From assembly GCA_027858855.1 (NCBI GenBank), contig JAQIBV010000008.1:62001-126000 (forward strand): a DNA stretch of 64,000 nt, given 5' to 3'. The DNA comes from Spirochaetota bacterium. GTDB taxonomy: Bacteria; Spirochaetota; UBA4802; JAFGJZ01. This document shows positions 62,496-64,000 of the stretch, in pieces; position 1 is the first letter of the stretch; each line of letters opens with the position of its first letter. The notes beneath the pieces are model-generated. The model was given only the letters and a program-made list of their open reading frames with translations, was not told the DNA's origin and made no database searches. Position numbers and translations under genes: made by a program.

Positions 62496-62551
62496 TGGCA
62501 TTTTGTCAAAAGCTGTCAATGTCGTGTTGCTTTATAAAATATCAATGTCAA

Positions 62552-63565
62552 CTATGATTGTTGCAGGCTTTTACAGAGAGTGATCGCCTCTATCATAGAG
62601 CTATACGAGGCGACACCTTTACCAGCAATGTTAAATGCGGTGCCGTGGTCAACCGATGTTCTAACCAGTGAAAGCCCGAGTGTTACGTTTACACCAGTAT
62701 CGAAGGCGAGCATTTTAAAAGGAATTAACCCCTGATCATGGTAGTGAGCTACAATAATATCATATTTTTCCCACTCAGAGGGTATAAAGAGGGTGTCGGA
62801 TGCAAAAGGACCATTAATATTTATTCCACTGTTATGTAATTCTGTAACAAGAGGAGCGGTTATCTGTGTGTCAAAATTGCCGATTGCACCACCATCTCCA
62901 CAGTGGGGGTCCAGGCCGCATATAGCAATACGGGGTTCTCTTCTTTTTATACGCTTCATTCCCTTATAGGCAGTTAAGACTGTATTTCTGATTTTATCTT
63001 CTGTAACAGAACTGTGAACATTTGCCAATGGTTCGTGAGTGGTTACAAGTATCACCGTATATTTTTCAGAATACATCATCATGTATGGATCTTTTTCTTC
63101 GATGGAATCAGCAAAATATTCGGTATGTCCGGTAAAAGGTGTACCGCTCTCTTCAATCAATTGTTTGCTTACCGGGGCTGTTACAATGGCGCTGATAAGA
63201 GACTTCTTCCATAAAGTTACTGCTGTATCAATATAGTCCAGAGATTCTCTACCGGTGTGTTTGGATCCCAGCCCAGGTTTTGGCAGGTTGTAATCTTCGG
63301 GTACATCAAAGACGGGAATTGTTTCAGGAGGTATTGATTCAGGAGAAGATAGATGATGTTCAGATGCGATAAAGATTCTTTTGTTTAATGGAAGGTTTGA
63401 GTGATAGTATTGCAAAACAGGTAGTCTACCAATAAGAACGGTAGGGTAGTCAGCAGAGGGCAAAGAGTCGACGGCTCGAAGAGAAACCTCGGGGCCGATG
63501 CCCGAGGGGTCGCCAATTGTAATGCCAATCAGTTTATGCTCTCTTTCGAGCTTCGATGAATTCAT
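62552..63565 (-). CDS. pdxA: 4-hydroxythreonine-4-phosphate dehydrogenase
   Basis: The 337-residue enzyme has IGITIGDPSGIGPEVSLRA, the metal site FTGHTEYFAD and YHDQGLIPFKMLAFDTGVNVTLGL, and GTAFNIAGKG. It is part of vitamin B6 synthesis (DXP-dependent route). Its start overlaps the end of the bactofilin gene by 32 bp. The first ATG has no good ribosome site, so translation may be coupled to bactofilin. Confidence 0.93.
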   Translation of the reverse strand: MNSSKLEREHKLIGITIGDPSGIGPEVSLRAVDSLPSADYPTVLIGRLPVLQYYHSNLPLNKRIFIASEHHLSSPESIPPETIPVFDVPEDYNLPKPGLGSKHTGRESLDYIDTAVTLWKKSLISAIVTAPVSKQLIEESGTPFTGHTEYFADSIEEKDPYMMMYSEKYTVILVTTHEPLANVHSSVTEDKIRNTVLTAYKGMKRIKRREPRIAICGLDPHCGDGGAIGNFDTQITAPLVTELHNSGININGPFASDTLFIPSEWEKYDIIVAHYHDQGLIPFKMLAFDTGVNVTLGLSLVRTSVDHGTAFNIAGKGVASYSSMIEAITLCKSLQQS

Positions 63566-63968
63566 TAGGAACGAATCTATTTTTCAGATATTCTTTATCT
63601 ATTAGTTCACGTGCTGAAGATTTAAGATCATTAGCTATTGTACAGCGTCCTTCAAGGATTACGCCGTTTTGGATAATTAGTTCAGGTGTACGAATGTCTC
63701 CAAGAACTTTGGCTGTAGGCATTAAAAGCACACGACTTGAAGCATTAATATTACCTATAATAAGACCCTCAACTATTACAGAAACTGCCTCAATGTTGGT
63801 TTTTAAACGTCCTTTCGGGCCGATATAGAGCTGGTCGGCTTTCAGATATTTTCCTTCAAAACACCCGTCTATTCGTAGAGAACCGTTTATATGAAATTTA
63901 CCGGTGAAATATGAGCTTTCTCCGATAGTATTATTGGCTGTATCGCCACCGCTTTTTGCAAGTGCCAT
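63534..63968 (-). CDS. Bactofilin (polymer-forming cytoskeletal protein)
   Basis: The 144-residue protein has a right-handed beta-helix of short repeats (SYFTGKFHINGSLRIDGCFEG, LKTNIEAVSVIVEGLIIGNIN, RVLLMPTAKVLGDIRTPELII), flanked by short polar ends, as in bactofilins. These form filaments that shape cells and place wall enzymes. The ATG has an aaaggag site. It overlaps pdxA by 32 bp. Confidence 0.9.
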   Translation of the reverse strand: MALAKSGGDTANNTIGESSYFTGKFHINGSLRIDGCFEGKYLKADQLYIGPKGRLKTNIEAVSVIVEGLIIGNINASSRVLLMPTAKVLGDIRTPELIIQNGVILEGRCTIANDLKSSARELIDKEYLKNRFVPNEFIEARKRA

Positions 63969-64000
63969 AGAATCTCCTTTAGTGAATACGAGTCTGATCA

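Overview
The window looks like chromosome of a free-living, Gram-negative (diderm) bacterium with AT-rich DNA, most likely a spirochaete (Spirochaetota). This rests on gene content, not on a marker gene: many lipoproteins and Lgt, a BamA/Skp/Sec envelope block, a surface protein with OmpL47-type repeats, HAMP-linked and membrane adenylate cyclases, a bactofilin, and a eukaryote-type (XYLB-like) xylulokinase. There is no rRNA, no CRISPR array and no intact insertion sequence. One tRNA gene, tRNA-Asp(GTC), is present.

Layout. 1-3000: end of a lipoprotein gene, then an XRE-cupin regulator followed by a LeuC/LeuD-type dehydratase pair. 3000-9300: an accessory-looking stretch with a nitroreductase, a scar made of a broken adenylate cyclase joined to a broken AraC regulator, a TetR regulator with a divergent methyltransferase and a shared palindromic operator, a DUF4143 ATPase, an AlkZ/YcaQ-like protein and a zinc-ribbon membrane protein. 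The ATPase and AlkZ-like genes diverge from a 45-bp perfect palindrome. 9500-15750: diguanylate cyclase, MntP, a hairpin-repeat region, an SH3 lipoprotein, RsmE, a MYG1-family protein and an exported protein. 15900-20570: tRNA-Asp and a redox group (membrane Hdr-like Fe-S oxidoreductase, EFR1-type flavodoxin/ferredoxin, hemerythrin-like protein, ferredoxin with an FNR-like promoter).

20580-34250 is the housekeeping core: lgt, tpiA, secG, an outer-membrane barrel, exbB/exbD, bamA, a shortened Skp/OmpH-like lipoprotein, yajC, an unknown membrane protein, secD, secF, ribD and ribE. These genes build the route from inner-membrane secretion to outer-membrane assembly. 34290-50670: STAS protein, glutamine synthetase-like enzyme, a tail-anchored unknown, a membrane protein/glycosyltransferase/cyclase group, xylulokinase, M23 peptidase, argB, a PG-lysyltransferase-like protein, an orphan MlaF-like ATPase with a cyclase, glycogen phosphorylase and an unlisted 53-residue gene. 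50640-63970: YprB-like exonuclease, an LpoB/COG3014 lipoprotein pair, a degenerate hybrid kinase, a K+ channel, a lipase with a histone-H1-like tail, the OmpL47-like protein, TPR proteins, pdxA and a bactofilin.

The best leads for something undescribed are the unknown membrane protein inside the Sec operon (29147-29740), the armless Skp-like lipoprotein after bamA, the lipase/histone-tail fusion, the 45-bp palindrome, the glutamine synthetase-like protein lacking a catalytic arginine, and the hairpin-repeat array at 12034-12400. All functional statements come from reading motifs; no database search was run.
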